A stretch of 7,602 bases of DNA from an uncultured Pseudodesulfovibrio sp. (GCA_947259235.1 CAMYLL010000115.1:1-7602); one strand, 5' to 3'; shown: positions 1-5,932, numbered from the stretch's first letter. The notes: generated by a model not told the origin, from the sequence alone. Made by a program: numbers and translations.

Positions 1-168
1 GATGCGGACTTGGCCGTGAAGGCCTTCATGGACCGGGGAGATCGGTTGGATTCCGATATTCCTGACCAGTCTGCGTTCTCGATGGCCGCCGCAGCCCTGC
101 TGGCAACGAAGTGGGCCGTGCGCTCCGAAGAACTCACGGCCCCATCCATTGTCATTTCGCCCGAATAG
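1..168 (+). CDS. C-terminal fragment of an unrecognised protein (5' end outside window)
   Basis: An open frame enters from the left edge in frame 1 and ends at a TAG at 166-168, giving 55 residues that begin DADLAVKAFMDRGDRLDSD and end SIVISPE. The composition is soluble and acidic, with one alanine-rich stretch (about residues 28-37) that looks like a helix. There is no membrane segment, cysteine cluster or recognised motif. It could be the tail of a solute-binding or sensory protein, but the fragment is too short to assign a family, so no function is given. It converges on the minus-strand gene that ends at 189, leaving only 20 bp between the two stop codons. Confidence 0.6.
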   Translation, partial: DADLAVKAFMDRGDRLDSDIPDQSAFSMAAAALLATKWAVRSEELTAPSIVISPE

Positions 169-170
169 TC

Positions 171-234
171 GGCGCATTTTTTCAATCGTTATGAGCGGTT
201 GCCGGATTTAGCAACAATATTTTCAAAATGCGCC
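171..234. repeat. 10-bp perfect inverted repeat at the truncation point of the DUF3089-like gene
   Basis: GGCGCATTTT at 171-180 is the exact reverse complement of AAAATGCGCC at 225-234, with 44 bp between the arms. The inner arm coincides with the place where the DUF3089-like protein stops matching its family (about residues 108-110). The loop is too long and the T-run too poorly placed for a simple terminator. It may mark a rearrangement junction or be chance. Confidence 0.4.
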
Positions 235-557
235 AAAAGATTCGCCGAATCGGAAAAAGCGCCTGCCTGCGCCTTGAGCAATCCTTGAACATCCGACCGC
301 AGTTCGTCGTTGAAAACGTCCATGTTCTTTGGCGTTTTTTTGGGATAAATCGTCGGATACACATAAAACACGTCCACCGGCTTATCCGGGTTGGCGGGCC
401 TGGACGCCCAGCTCACGTCTTTACGGTAATCAGGACAGGCCGGTATGTCGCAGACGGCGCCGTCCACTCCACGTCCGTCGCCAGCCGAAGCTGGCGCTTT
501 CATGACAAGGCCTATGCACATGATGGCAATGATGAAGATGAGAAATCTGTTATTCAT
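189..557 (-). pseudogene. Truncated DUF3089-like secreted alpha/beta-hydrolase
   Basis: The 122-residue product starts with a signal peptide (MNNRFLIF, a hydrophobic core to about residue 20, then APASAG with an AxA-type cleavage site). It continues with a segment resembling the N-terminus of DUF3089 proteins: a DYRKDVSWASRP region, then KPVDVFYVYPTIY at about 60-72, then KAQAGAFSDSANL at about 95-107. In that family (from memory) the next residues are a FAPYYRQ-like motif, and the protein runs to about 300 residues or more with the hydrolase nucleophile elbow further on. Here the match stops at about residue 107-109, is followed by 13-15 unrelated residues, and terminates at TAA (189-191). 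The catalytic part is absent. Translation start is sound: AAGGAG lies about 7 bases before the ATG on the minus strand. It is probably a remnant, though a short secreted protein derived from the family is possible. The homology call is by recognition, not search. Confidence 0.6.
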
Positions 558-648
558 GATGCGTCTCCTTTAGTTGCAAATGCATTTTCGTAACAATTTA
601 CTCGGGTGAGGTAAAGAAAGGGGATGAATTCCGACGAATACCCCGTTC

Positions 649-675
649 ATAGTCACTATTCGCGAATAATAGTCG
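649..675. promoter_or_regulatory. Putative operator: overlapping palindromes upstream of the receiver-SulP operon
   Basis: The gap 558-778 between two divergent genes contains TATTCGCGAATA, a perfect 12-bp palindrome at 657-668. Overlapping it, ACTATT (655-660) and AATAGT (668-673) form a second dyad. ATAGTC also recurs as a direct repeat at 649-654 and 669-674, offset by 20 bp (about two helical turns). This dense symmetry suggests a protein-binding site controlling the genes on one or both sides. I could not place a convincing -35/-10 pair or a sigma54 element near it, so the promoter itself is uncalled. The remainder of the gap shows nothing else definite. Confidence 0.35.
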
Positions 676-778
676 ATTTTTAGGTCGAAATGCCTATTCC
701 CTTTGGGTTGCAATTGGGATAACTGGGCAGGAGCTGACAAGACAATGTGCCGCATCCCATACCCCGGAGGTTGAGAGC

Positions 779-1186
779 ATGGCCGTGAACGTATTGCTGA
801 CGGATGACGAAGAAGGATTTGTCGACGCTGTCGCCAGGCGACTGGGCAAGCGTGGATATGCCATACAAAGAGCCCACAGTGGACGGGCCGCACTCGAAAC
901 CCTGGACAACGGGGCCGAGGTGGACGTCGTTGTTCTCGATGTTCGCATGGGCGGCATCGACGGGCTTGAAACCCTGCATCTGATCAAGACCGCGCACCCC
1001 GACGTTGAGGTTGTCATGCTCAGCGCCTACGGAACCCCGCTCTGCGTCCTCGAAAGCCGCAGATGGGGAGCGCGCAAGTTTCTGAACAAGCCTGTGGATC
1101 TGGATGAACTGGTCGAAGCCATCGACGAAGCCGCCGAAGCGTGCACCGCCCGACGGGCAAGAACAGCACAAAAAGTCGAAGGCTAA
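779..1186 (+). CDS. Single-domain CheY-like response regulator (phosphorylation-competent)
   Basis: The product is a 135-residue stand-alone receiver domain with no output domain. All phosphotransfer residues are present: the acidic pair D9/D10 (LLTDDEE), phosphoacceptor D54 (VVVLDVRM), the switch serine S82 (VMLSAYG) and the conserved lysine K104 before P105 (LNKPVD). The C-terminal tail from about 125 is basic and probably disordered. A GGAGG at 766-770 sits 8 bases before the ATG, fixing the start. It is followed after 28 bp by the SulP transporter gene on the same strand, so the two are likely co-transcribed. It probably receives phosphate from a histidine kinase encoded elsewhere and acts through protein contacts, perhaps on the transporter or on another signalling protein; the partner is unknown. 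Confidence 0.88.
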   Translation: MAVNVLLTDDEEGFVDAVARRLGKRGYAIQRAHSGRAALETLDNGAEVDVVVLDVRMGGIDGLETLHLIKTAHPDVEVVMLSAYGTPLCVLESRRWGARKFLNKPVDLDELVEAIDEAAEACTARRARTAQKVEG

Positions 1187-1214
1187 TCACCGGTTCGACA
1201 CAAGGACTCCTGCC

Positions 1215-2846
1215 ATGAACGGGTTCAGTCCGTCCGCGCATCTGCGCGGCGACATGTTCGGTGGCCTGACGGCTGGCATCATCGCCCTGCCTCTGGCCCT
1301 GGCTTTTGGCGTGGCGAGCGGAGCGGGAGCGGCCGCAGGGCTCTACGGAGCCATGATCCTGGGTTTCTTCGCCGCCGTCTTCGGCGGAACCCGCACCCAG
1401 ATTTCCGGCCCGACCGGCCCCATGACCGTGGTCACCGCATCCGCCGTGGCCGCCTTCTCCGGGGATTTCCAGTCGGTCTGCATGGTCATCGTCCTTTCCG
1501 GCCTGATGCAGATCGGCATGGGCATGTGCCGCCTGGGCGGCTTTGTCCAATTCATCCCCTACCCGGTCATCTCCGGGTTCATGACCGGCATCGGCGTCAT
1601 CATCATCCTGCTCCAACTGGAGCCTATCCTGGGCAGTCCGGGGGCCAACTCTCCGGCCATGGCCGTGGTCATGCTGCCCGCTGCCCTGGCTAACATCTCC
1701 ATTCCCAGCCTGCTCCTGGCCATGGCCACCATGGTCATTGTCTTCAAGGTTCCCCCGCGCATCTCCCTGGTGCTGCCGTCGCCCCTCATCGCCCTGGTCT
1801 CCATGACCCTGATCGCCTGGGGCTTCGACCTGCCTGTACGCACCATCGGCGAGATCCCGGCCGGACTGCCGAGCTTCAACCTGCCCGCCATAGACCTCGG
1901 CAAGTGGAGCCACATAGCGGGCACGGCCATGGCTCTCGCCCTGCTCGGCACCATCGACTCGCTGCTCACCTCCATCGTGGCGGACTCGCTGACCAAGGAG
2001 CGCCACAACTCCAACCGCGAGCTCATCGGCCAGGGCATCGGCAACGCCGTCTGCGGCCTGTTCGGCGGGCTGCCCGGCGCGGGCGCGACCATGCGCACCG
2101 TGGTCAACATCAATGCGGGTGGGCGCACCCGCCTCTCCGGCGTGATCCATTCCGTGATGCTCCTGGCCGTCATTCTCGGCGCCGGCCCCCTCGCCTCCCA
2201 CTTCCCCCTGGCGGTGCTGGCAGGCATCCTGATCAAGGTGGGCGTGGACATCCTCGACTACCGGCTGCTCAAAGTCATCCGCAGCGTGCCCCGCGAAGAA
2301 CTGGCGGTGATGCTCACGGTCTTCGGCATCACGGTCTTCGTGGACCTCATCGCCGCCGTGGCCATCGGCGTGACCCTGGCCGCAGTCATGACCACATGGC
2401 GCATCTCCCGCAAGACCAGGATCAGCATCTTCGGCGCGGAAACGGCCACGGAACTCGCTGATGTGGAGCGCGACATTCAGGAGATCAGCCGCTTCCGCAT
2501 CCGGGTGGTGACCATCAAGGGCCCCTTCTTCTTCGGCACCACCTCACAGATGGCCGATAAGATCGAGCGACTGCTCGGCACGCGCATCGTGGTCATCAAC
2601 TGCATGCCCGTCTCCTTCATCGACGTCTCCGCCGTCTTTGCCCTGACGGAAATGATCGAGCGACTGCACAACGCTGACATCAAGGTCATCGTGGCACTGA
2701 ACGAGGGCATCCGCGAGAGCATGGAAAAACTCGGCGTGGTCAAGCTGGTGGGCGAGGACCTCATCTCGCTGAGCCACGGCAGCGCCCTGCAAATCGCCCT
2801 GCTGCTGTTGGAAGAGGAGGACGAGAAGCAGCTCGCGGAGGCATGA
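1215..2846 (+). CDS. SulP family inorganic anion transporter with C-terminal STAS domain (BicA-like)
   Basis: This is a 543-residue inner-membrane secondary transporter. The N-terminus carries the SulP signature (GGLTAGIIALPLALAFGVASG, about 16-36) and then QISGPTGPMTVV (about 62-73), the first half of the substrate site. The matching second-half elements are IDSLLT, with D248 and T252 in the positions used for Na+ by the cyanobacterial bicarbonate carrier BicA (recalled family knowledge), and LPGAGATMRTVVNINAGGRTRLSG. Hydrophobic segments run to about residue 400, consistent with the 14-segment SLC26/SulP fold. The cytoplasmic STAS domain spans about 425-530, with core INCMPVSFIDVSAVFAL. Length is normal for the family. 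The start at 1215 was chosen over an in-frame ATG at 1104 because AAGGA at 1202-1206 precedes it, the SulP homology begins just after it, and the longer form would overlap the receiver gene. The substrate may be bicarbonate, sulfate or another oxyanion; sequence alone does not decide. The STAS domain and the adjacent receiver are plausible control points. Confidence 0.92.
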   Translation: MNGFSPSAHLRGDMFGGLTAGIIALPLALAFGVASGAGAAAGLYGAMILGFFAAVFGGTRTQISGPTGPMTVVTASAVAAFSGDFQSVCMVIVLSGLMQIGMGMCRLGGFVQFIPYPVISGFMTGIGVIIILLQLEPILGSPGANSPAMAVVMLPAALANISIPSLLLAMATMVIVFKVPPRISLVLPSPLIALVSMTLIAWGFDLPVRTIGEIPAGLPSFNLPAIDLGKWSHIAGTAMALALLGTIDSLLTSIVADSLTKERHNSNRELIGQGIGNAVCGLFGGLPGAGATMRTVVNINAGGRTRLSGVIHSVMLLAVILGAGPLASHFPLAVLAGILIKVGVDILDYRLLKVIRSVPREELAVMLTVFGITVFVDLIAAVAIGVTLAAVMTTWRISRKTRISIFGAETATELADVERDIQEISRFRIRVVTIKGPFFFGTTSQMADKIERLLGTRIVVINCMPVSFIDVSAVFALTEMIERLHNADIKVIVALNEGIRESMEKLGVVKLVGEDLISLSHGSALQIALLLLEEEDEKQLAEA

Positions 2847-2901
2847 TCCACCCCGGCCAATGTCGACGTCATCGAGGGAGGCGTTTCACAACGCACTTTC
2901 C

Positions 2902-2930
2902 TTGTCATTCACGGGATGTTTCATTATGGT
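2902..2930 (+). promoter_or_regulatory. Possible sigma70-type promoter for the sigma54 activator gene
   Basis: TTGTCA (2902-2907, five of six bases matching TTGACA) is separated by 17 bp from TATGGT (2925-2930, four of six matching TATAAT). It lies in the 145-bp gap after the SulP gene. Transcription would begin near 2937, upstream of the favoured ATG at 2992 but downstream of the alternative in-frame ATGs at 2860 and 2926, which supports the shorter protein. The -10 match is modest, so read-through from the SulP operon is also possible. Confidence 0.35.
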
Positions 2931-2991
2931 TCAATCCGGCCATCACACACGGCACTACCGTGCCCCGCGACACCTGGACAGACGAGACCCC

Positions 2992-4401
2992 ATGCCCGCA
3001 ATCGACCCAGCCATAATCACGACCCTGCTCTCTGACCGGGACAGCCTCTCGGCCATGCTTGATGAGCTGCCCCTGGGCGTGGCAATCATGGACTCCCAAG
3101 GCACGCTGATACTCGTCAACAAGACCTACGAAACGCTGACGGGCGTTGACCGGAGCCGGGTCCTCGGCCTCAAGTGTCTGCACAGTCTGCGCTGCGACTT
3201 CTGCATGACGGACTGCCCGCTCATGACCGGCTGGAAGAAAATGGGCGCGGTGAGCGTGGAGGCCAACATAGTCAGCCGCGACCGGAGCAAGGTGCTCGTC
3301 CGCCTGACCGTGGCCCCCCTGCTCAGCGACGGCGGCGAGCTGCGCGGCGTGGTGGAAACCATCACCTCGCGGACCACCCATTCACTGAACAGCGTGGCTA
3401 CGGGCGTCTTCGGCCTGGGCGACCTGGTGGGCCGCAGTCCGCAGATAGAAAAGATCTTCACCATGGTCCCCTCCATCGCCCAGACCGACTCCTCCGTGCT
3501 CATCACCGGGGAGACGGGCACGGGCAAGGACTTGCTGGCCGAGGAAATACACAACGCCTCGGCTCGCAGCGACGGCCCCTTCGTCAAGGTCAACTGCGGC
3601 GCCCTGCCGGACACGTTGCTGGAATCGGAGCTCTTCGGCCACACCAAGGGAGCCTTCACCGGTGCGGATCACAACAAGCCCGGCCGTTTCCGCATGGCCC
3701 ACGGCGGCACGCTCTTCCTGACGGAGATCGGCGACCTGCCCCTGCCGCTTCAGGTCAAGCTGCTCTCGTTCCTCGACGACAAGGTGGTCTACCCCCTGGG
3801 CAGCACCAAGGGCTTTCACACCGACGTCCGGGTCATCGTCGCCACCCACCGCGACCTCGAAGCCATGGTCGGCTTCAAACAGTTTCGCCAGGACCTGCTC
3901 TACCGGCTCAACGTCATCCGTCTCCACCTCCCGCCCCTGCGTGATCGTGGCGAGGATATTTTTCTGCTCCAGGACCATTTCCTTAAAATGCTGCAAACCC
4001 GGTTCGGCAAGAAGGTGGAAGGATTCTCCGACAACGCCAAGGCGCTGCTCCAGTCCTACCCCTACCCCGGCAACGTCCGCGAGCTGCGCAACCTGATTGA
4101 GTATGCGGTGAACTTCTGCGACGGCAAGCTGATCCGCACCCGGCATCTGCCCGGCTACCTGCTCCAGCCCGCACCGGGCCCGGGAGCGCCCCAGCCAGAA
4201 AGCGCCCCCCCGGACATGCAGCCGCCCGCGCCCGCAGCCGGGCCGATCGCCGCACAGCCCCAAAACTGGAACGACATGCAGCGCGCAATGATCCTTGACG
4301 CCCTGGTCAAATCCGGCGGCAGGAAGCAGCAGGCCGCGGCCATCCTGGGCTGGGGCCGCAGCACCTTGTGGCGAAAGATGAAACAGCACGGCATCAGCTA
4401 G
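2992..4401 (+). CDS. Sigma54-dependent transcriptional activator (Cys-rich PAS, AAA+, Fis HTH)
   Basis: This 469-residue protein is a bacterial enhancer-binding protein. Domains: PAS sensor at about 15-125; AAA+ at about 143-385, with Walker A GETGTGKD (173-180), the sigma54-contact loop GAFTGA (220-225) and the arginine region FRQDLLYRLNVIRLHLPPLRDR; a proline/alanine-rich linker at about 391-424; and a Fis-type helix-turn-helix at about 428-469 ending GRSTLWRKMKQHGIS. Two features stand out. The PAS domain carries four clustered cysteines, C62, C68, C71 and C75 (CLHSLRCDFCMTDC), suggesting metal, Fe-S or thiol sensing. The Walker B motif reads LFLTEIGDLP, with T244 where most family members have Asp. 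There is no receiver domain, so control is probably by ligand or redox rather than phosphorylation. The start is uncertain: the frame is open from an ATG at 2860, but that site lacks a ribosome binding site and the extra 44 residues have no recognisable domain. The likely target is the sigma54 promoter 500 bp downstream of its own stop codon. Confidence 0.92.
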   Translation: MPAIDPAIITTLLSDRDSLSAMLDELPLGVAIMDSQGTLILVNKTYETLTGVDRSRVLGLKCLHSLRCDFCMTDCPLMTGWKKMGAVSVEANIVSRDRSKVLVRLTVAPLLSDGGELRGVVETITSRTTHSLNSVATGVFGLGDLVGRSPQIEKIFTMVPSIAQTDSSVLITGETGTGKDLLAEEIHNASARSDGPFVKVNCGALPDTLLESELFGHTKGAFTGADHNKPGRFRMAHGGTLFLTEIGDLPLPLQVKLLSFLDDKVVYPLGSTKGFHTDVRVIVATHRDLEAMVGFKQFRQDLLYRLNVIRLHLPPLRDRGEDIFLLQDHFLKMLQTRFGKKVEGFSDNAKALLQSYPYPGNVRELRNLIEYAVNFCDGKLIRTRHLPGYLLQPAPGPGAPQPESAPPDMQPPAPAAGPIAAQPQNWNDMQRAMILDALVKSGGRKQQAAAILGWGRSTLWRKMKQHGIS

Positions 4402-4410
4402 GAAAATTCC

Positions 4411-4749
4411 ATGGAGAAAATTCTCATCCCCCTCTTGGACAACGACGTCGCCCCGCGCTTCGACCTGGCCACAGACGTGCTCATCGTGACCATCCCGCGC
4501 GAGACCAGCCGCCGTGAAAGCCTCGAAGAAAAAGTGGTTGTCCTCGATCATGCCTCCGCCGAGTCCATCTGCCGCCTGGCCATCAGCGAGAACGTCCACA
4601 CCGTGATCTGCGCCGGCATCGAGGCAAAATATCACGACTTCCTCCAATGGAAGGGCACAAAGGTGGTGGACGATGTCTGCGGCCCTGTGGACACGGTCCT
4701 CGACGCCTACCACGACAAGCGTCTCGTCCCCGGCTCCTGTCTCTACTAG
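4411..4749 (+). CDS. NifX/NifB-family (dinitrogenase FeMo-cofactor type) small cluster-binding protein
   Basis: The product is 112 residues and consists of one RNase H-like domain of the PF02579 type. It opens with KILIPLLDNDVAPRFDLATDVLIV, the characteristic start of the family, and later has VHTVICAGIEAKYHDFLQWKG, which aligns with the usual second half. Cysteines are C54, C67, C90 and C110, the last two residues from the C-terminus. Relatives bind Fe-S or Mo-containing clusters (NifX, NifY, NafY) or a Mo-Cu cluster (the orange protein of Desulfovibrio). No other nitrogenase gene is here, so a role in nitrogen fixation is not implied. The gene starts 9 bp after the activator stop codon; AGGA at 4400-4403 overlaps that stop, so the two are almost certainly co-transcribed and perhaps translationally coupled. 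It may modulate or supply a cluster to the activator (inference). Confidence 0.85.
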   Translation: MEKILIPLLDNDVAPRFDLATDVLIVTIPRETSRRESLEEKVVVLDHASAESICRLAISENVHTVICAGIEAKYHDFLQWKGTKVVDDVCGPVDTVLDAYHDKRLVPGSCLY

Positions 4750-4770
4750 CCCTCACGGAACGTCTCTTTT

Positions 4771-4867
4771 TGTTTCAAATCGAAACACTCCGAACGACCT
4801 GAAACGTTTCAAATCGTTTCAAATTGATCGCCAGTCAATTTCGTCCGCACGCTTGAAAACGTTCAAA
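4771..4867. promoter_or_regulatory. Upstream activator sequence cluster: GTTTCAAAT repeats and dyads
   Basis: Four symmetrical sites lie 30-125 bp upstream of the sigma54 promoter: TGTTTC-N5-GAAACA (4771-4787); the perfect palindrome TGAAACGTTTCA (4800-4811); AAATTGA-N7-TCAATTT (4821-4827 with 4835-4841); and TTGAA-N4-TTCAA (4853-4866). GTTTCAAAT occurs three times (4772, 4806, 4816), and the 10-mer CGTTTCAAAT is an exact tandem duplication (4805-4814, 4815-4824). Clustered dyads in this position are the usual binding sites of enhancer-binding proteins. The activator encoded just upstream is the obvious candidate to bind here (inference). I could not identify a clear IHF site between the cluster and the promoter. 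Confidence 0.72.
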
Positions 4868-4895
4868 GCCCCATAATACAATGAAAAACACAACG

Positions 4896-4911
4896 TGGCA
4901 CGCACATTGCC
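4896..4911 (+). promoter_or_regulatory. Sigma54 (RpoN) promoter
   Basis: TGGCACG-CACA-TTGC at 4896-4910 matches the -24/-12 consensus TGGCACG-N4-TTGC at every fixed position up to the following base (C rather than A/T). The invariant GG (4897-4898) and GC (4909-4910) have the correct 10-bp spacing between them. Transcription should start near 4922, giving a leader of about 50 nt before the pseudo-receiver ATG at 4972. The adjoining dyad cluster and sigma54 activator gene strongly support it. It should transcribe the pseudo-receiver, CBS and DASS genes. Confidence 0.9.
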
Positions 4912-4971
4912 TAAGGGGATGCACAACGTGTCGCGCTCGGTGCGGCCAAAAGGCGAGGACTTCTGGACTGT

Positions 4972-5355
4972 ATGCACGTGTTGATTGTTGATGCAGATGA
5001 ACGCTTCCGGGAAAACCTGGCGAAACAGCTCGCCAGGCGCGGAATGACCGTCCAGGCCACCGGCGACCCCGGCGAGGCCAGGCGAATGGCTTGCCGTGAA
5101 AGAACCGGCGTGGTTCTGGTGGGACTTTCCAGCTCCCATCAGACGCTGTTGTCCTTTCTCCGGAACATCCGCCAGGACTGCCCCAAAAGCGAGGTCATCC
5201 TCATCAACCACTCGGGCGATGTCCCCTTGTCCATCGAAGCCATGAAACACGGCGCCCTTGACGAAGTCGGGGCTCCGGTTGACCTTGAGGAGCTTCTGCG
5301 AAAGCTCGACGCCGTCGCCGCACAAAGGGCCGATGACGCCGGGGATGGTGTGTGA
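4972..5355 (+). CDS. Degenerate single-domain receiver (pseudo-receiver)
   Basis: The 127-residue protein has the length and pattern of a CheY-like receiver (start MHVLIVDADERF; end IEAMKHGALDEVGAPVDLEELLRKL), but the phosphotransfer chemistry is gone. Compared with the intact receiver at 779-1186, the phosphoacceptor Asp is G51 (VVLVGLSSS), the switch Ser/Thr is N79 (ILINHSG) and the conserved Lys is A101 (GAPVD). Only D7 and D9 of the acidic pocket survive, shifted to DAD. The fold elements are retained, so this is not random decay. The best ribosome binding site is GAGGA at 4955-4959, spaced 12 bases, somewhat long; expression could also depend on the weaker GGA nearer the ATG. It is the first gene after the sigma54 promoter and lies 25 bp before the CBS gene. 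A phosphorylation-independent role as a partner or antagonist of another signalling protein, or of the co-expressed transporter, is likely (inference). Confidence 0.85.
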   Translation: MHVLIVDADERFRENLAKQLARRGMTVQATGDPGEARRMACRERTGVVLVGLSSSHQTLLSFLRNIRQDCPKSEVILINHSGDVPLSIEAMKHGALDEVGAPVDLEELLRKLDAVAAQRADDAGDGV

Positions 5356-5380
5356 AACTTTTTTTGGAGGAAAGAAGATA

Positions 5381-5896
5381 ATGAAAGTCAAAGAGTTGAT
5401 GACTCCTGTCAGCGAATACACGACGCTTGACGCGGATGCCACGTTAAGCGACGCCGTTACCGCATTGTCCAAAAGCAGCCACAACGACGTGCTCGTCCTC
5501 AATGCCGACGGCAAGCTTGCGGGCGTACTGACGATGACGGACATCCTCGCCGCCCTTGAGCCCAGCTACAAGAAACTCCTGGGCAAGGAAATCGACGGCG
5601 ACACCCTGACCAACAAGTACGTGGCCGACATTTTCAAGGAGTTCGGGCTGTGGTCCGACACATTGACCGAACTGTGCCGCAAGAGCGTGGACCAGAAGCT
5701 TTCCGACGCAATGTATGTCCCGGCCGAGGTAGAATACCTCGACGAGGAGGACACCATCGAGTTCGGCGTCCACCACTACATCACCGGGGTGCACCAGCCG
5801 CTCATCGTCCGCAAGGGGACACAGGTGACCGGCATCCTTCGCCTGGGTGACGTGTTCACCGAGATCAAGAAGCGCATCACCAGCTGCACCTGTTAA
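5381..5896 (+). CDS. CBS-domain-pair protein
   Basis: This 171-residue cytoplasmic protein is essentially one tandem CBS pair (Bateman module). CBS1 covers about 7-60 (MTPVSEYTTLDADATLSDAV, then LAGVLTMTDILAAL); a helical insert covers about 61-105; CBS2 covers about 108-165 (LSDAMYVPAEVEYLDEEDTI, then VTGILRLGDVFTEI). Such modules usually bind adenosine nucleotides or S-adenosylmethionine and switch an attached or partner protein; several control anion and Mg2+ transporters. The protein ends in SCTC, placing two cysteines (C169, C171) at the extreme C-terminus. The start at 5381 was chosen for the strong GGAGG at 5366-5370 and the exact beginning of CBS1; the frame is open further upstream but overlaps the pseudo-receiver gene. 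It is sandwiched between the pseudo-receiver and the DASS transporter (36 bp gap), suggesting it senses energy state for the transporter (inference). Confidence 0.88.
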   Translation: MKVKELMTPVSEYTTLDADATLSDAVTALSKSSHNDVLVLNADGKLAGVLTMTDILAALEPSYKKLLGKEIDGDTLTNKYVADIFKEFGLWSDTLTELCRKSVDQKLSDAMYVPAEVEYLDEEDTIEFGVHHYITGVHQPLIVRKGTQVTGILRLGDVFTEIKKRITSCTC

Positions 5897-5932
5897 CTCA
5901 AAGATTTTTCTGGCTGACCTGAGGAGGTAACC

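Noticed and set aside
731..760. Minus-strand sequence CGGCACATTGTCTTGT as a sigma54 promoter for the DUF3089-like gene
   Set aside because: The -12 element is displaced by one base and lacks the invariant GC at the right spacing.
1020..2201. Long minus-strand open frame of 393 residues opposite the receiver and SulP genes
   Set aside because: It is rich in Gly, His, Asp and Gln with low complexity, typical of antisense reading of GC-rich codons. The plus-strand genes have clear domains and ribosome binding sites.
2860..2991. N-terminal extension of the sigma54 activator from the ATG at 2860
   Set aside because: There is no Shine-Dalgarno sequence, the 44 residues lack any motif, and a candidate sigma70 promoter lies inside this stretch. 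The ATG at 2992 was preferred, though its own ribosome binding site is weak.
3382..4713. Long minus-strand open frame of 443 residues opposite the activator and NifX-like genes
   Set aside because: It spans two recognisable plus-strand genes and shows no domain of its own; it is a codon-bias shadow.
4750..4770. T-run CTCTTTTT after the NifX-like gene as a terminator
   Set aside because: Only a 3-4 bp stem can be drawn before the T-run, too weak to call, although some termination there is possible.
4771..4830. GTTTC...GAAAC repeats resembling CRISPR repeat ends
   Set aside because: Copies are only 9-11 bases, lie 10-34 bp apart without unique spacers of constant length, and no cas gene is present. 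They fit activator binding sites upstream of the sigma54 promoter.
5258..5380. Upstream extension of the CBS gene from the ATG at 5258
   Set aside because: It would overlap the pseudo-receiver gene in another frame and precede the strong GGAGG at 5366-5370; the CBS fold begins right at the 5381 start.
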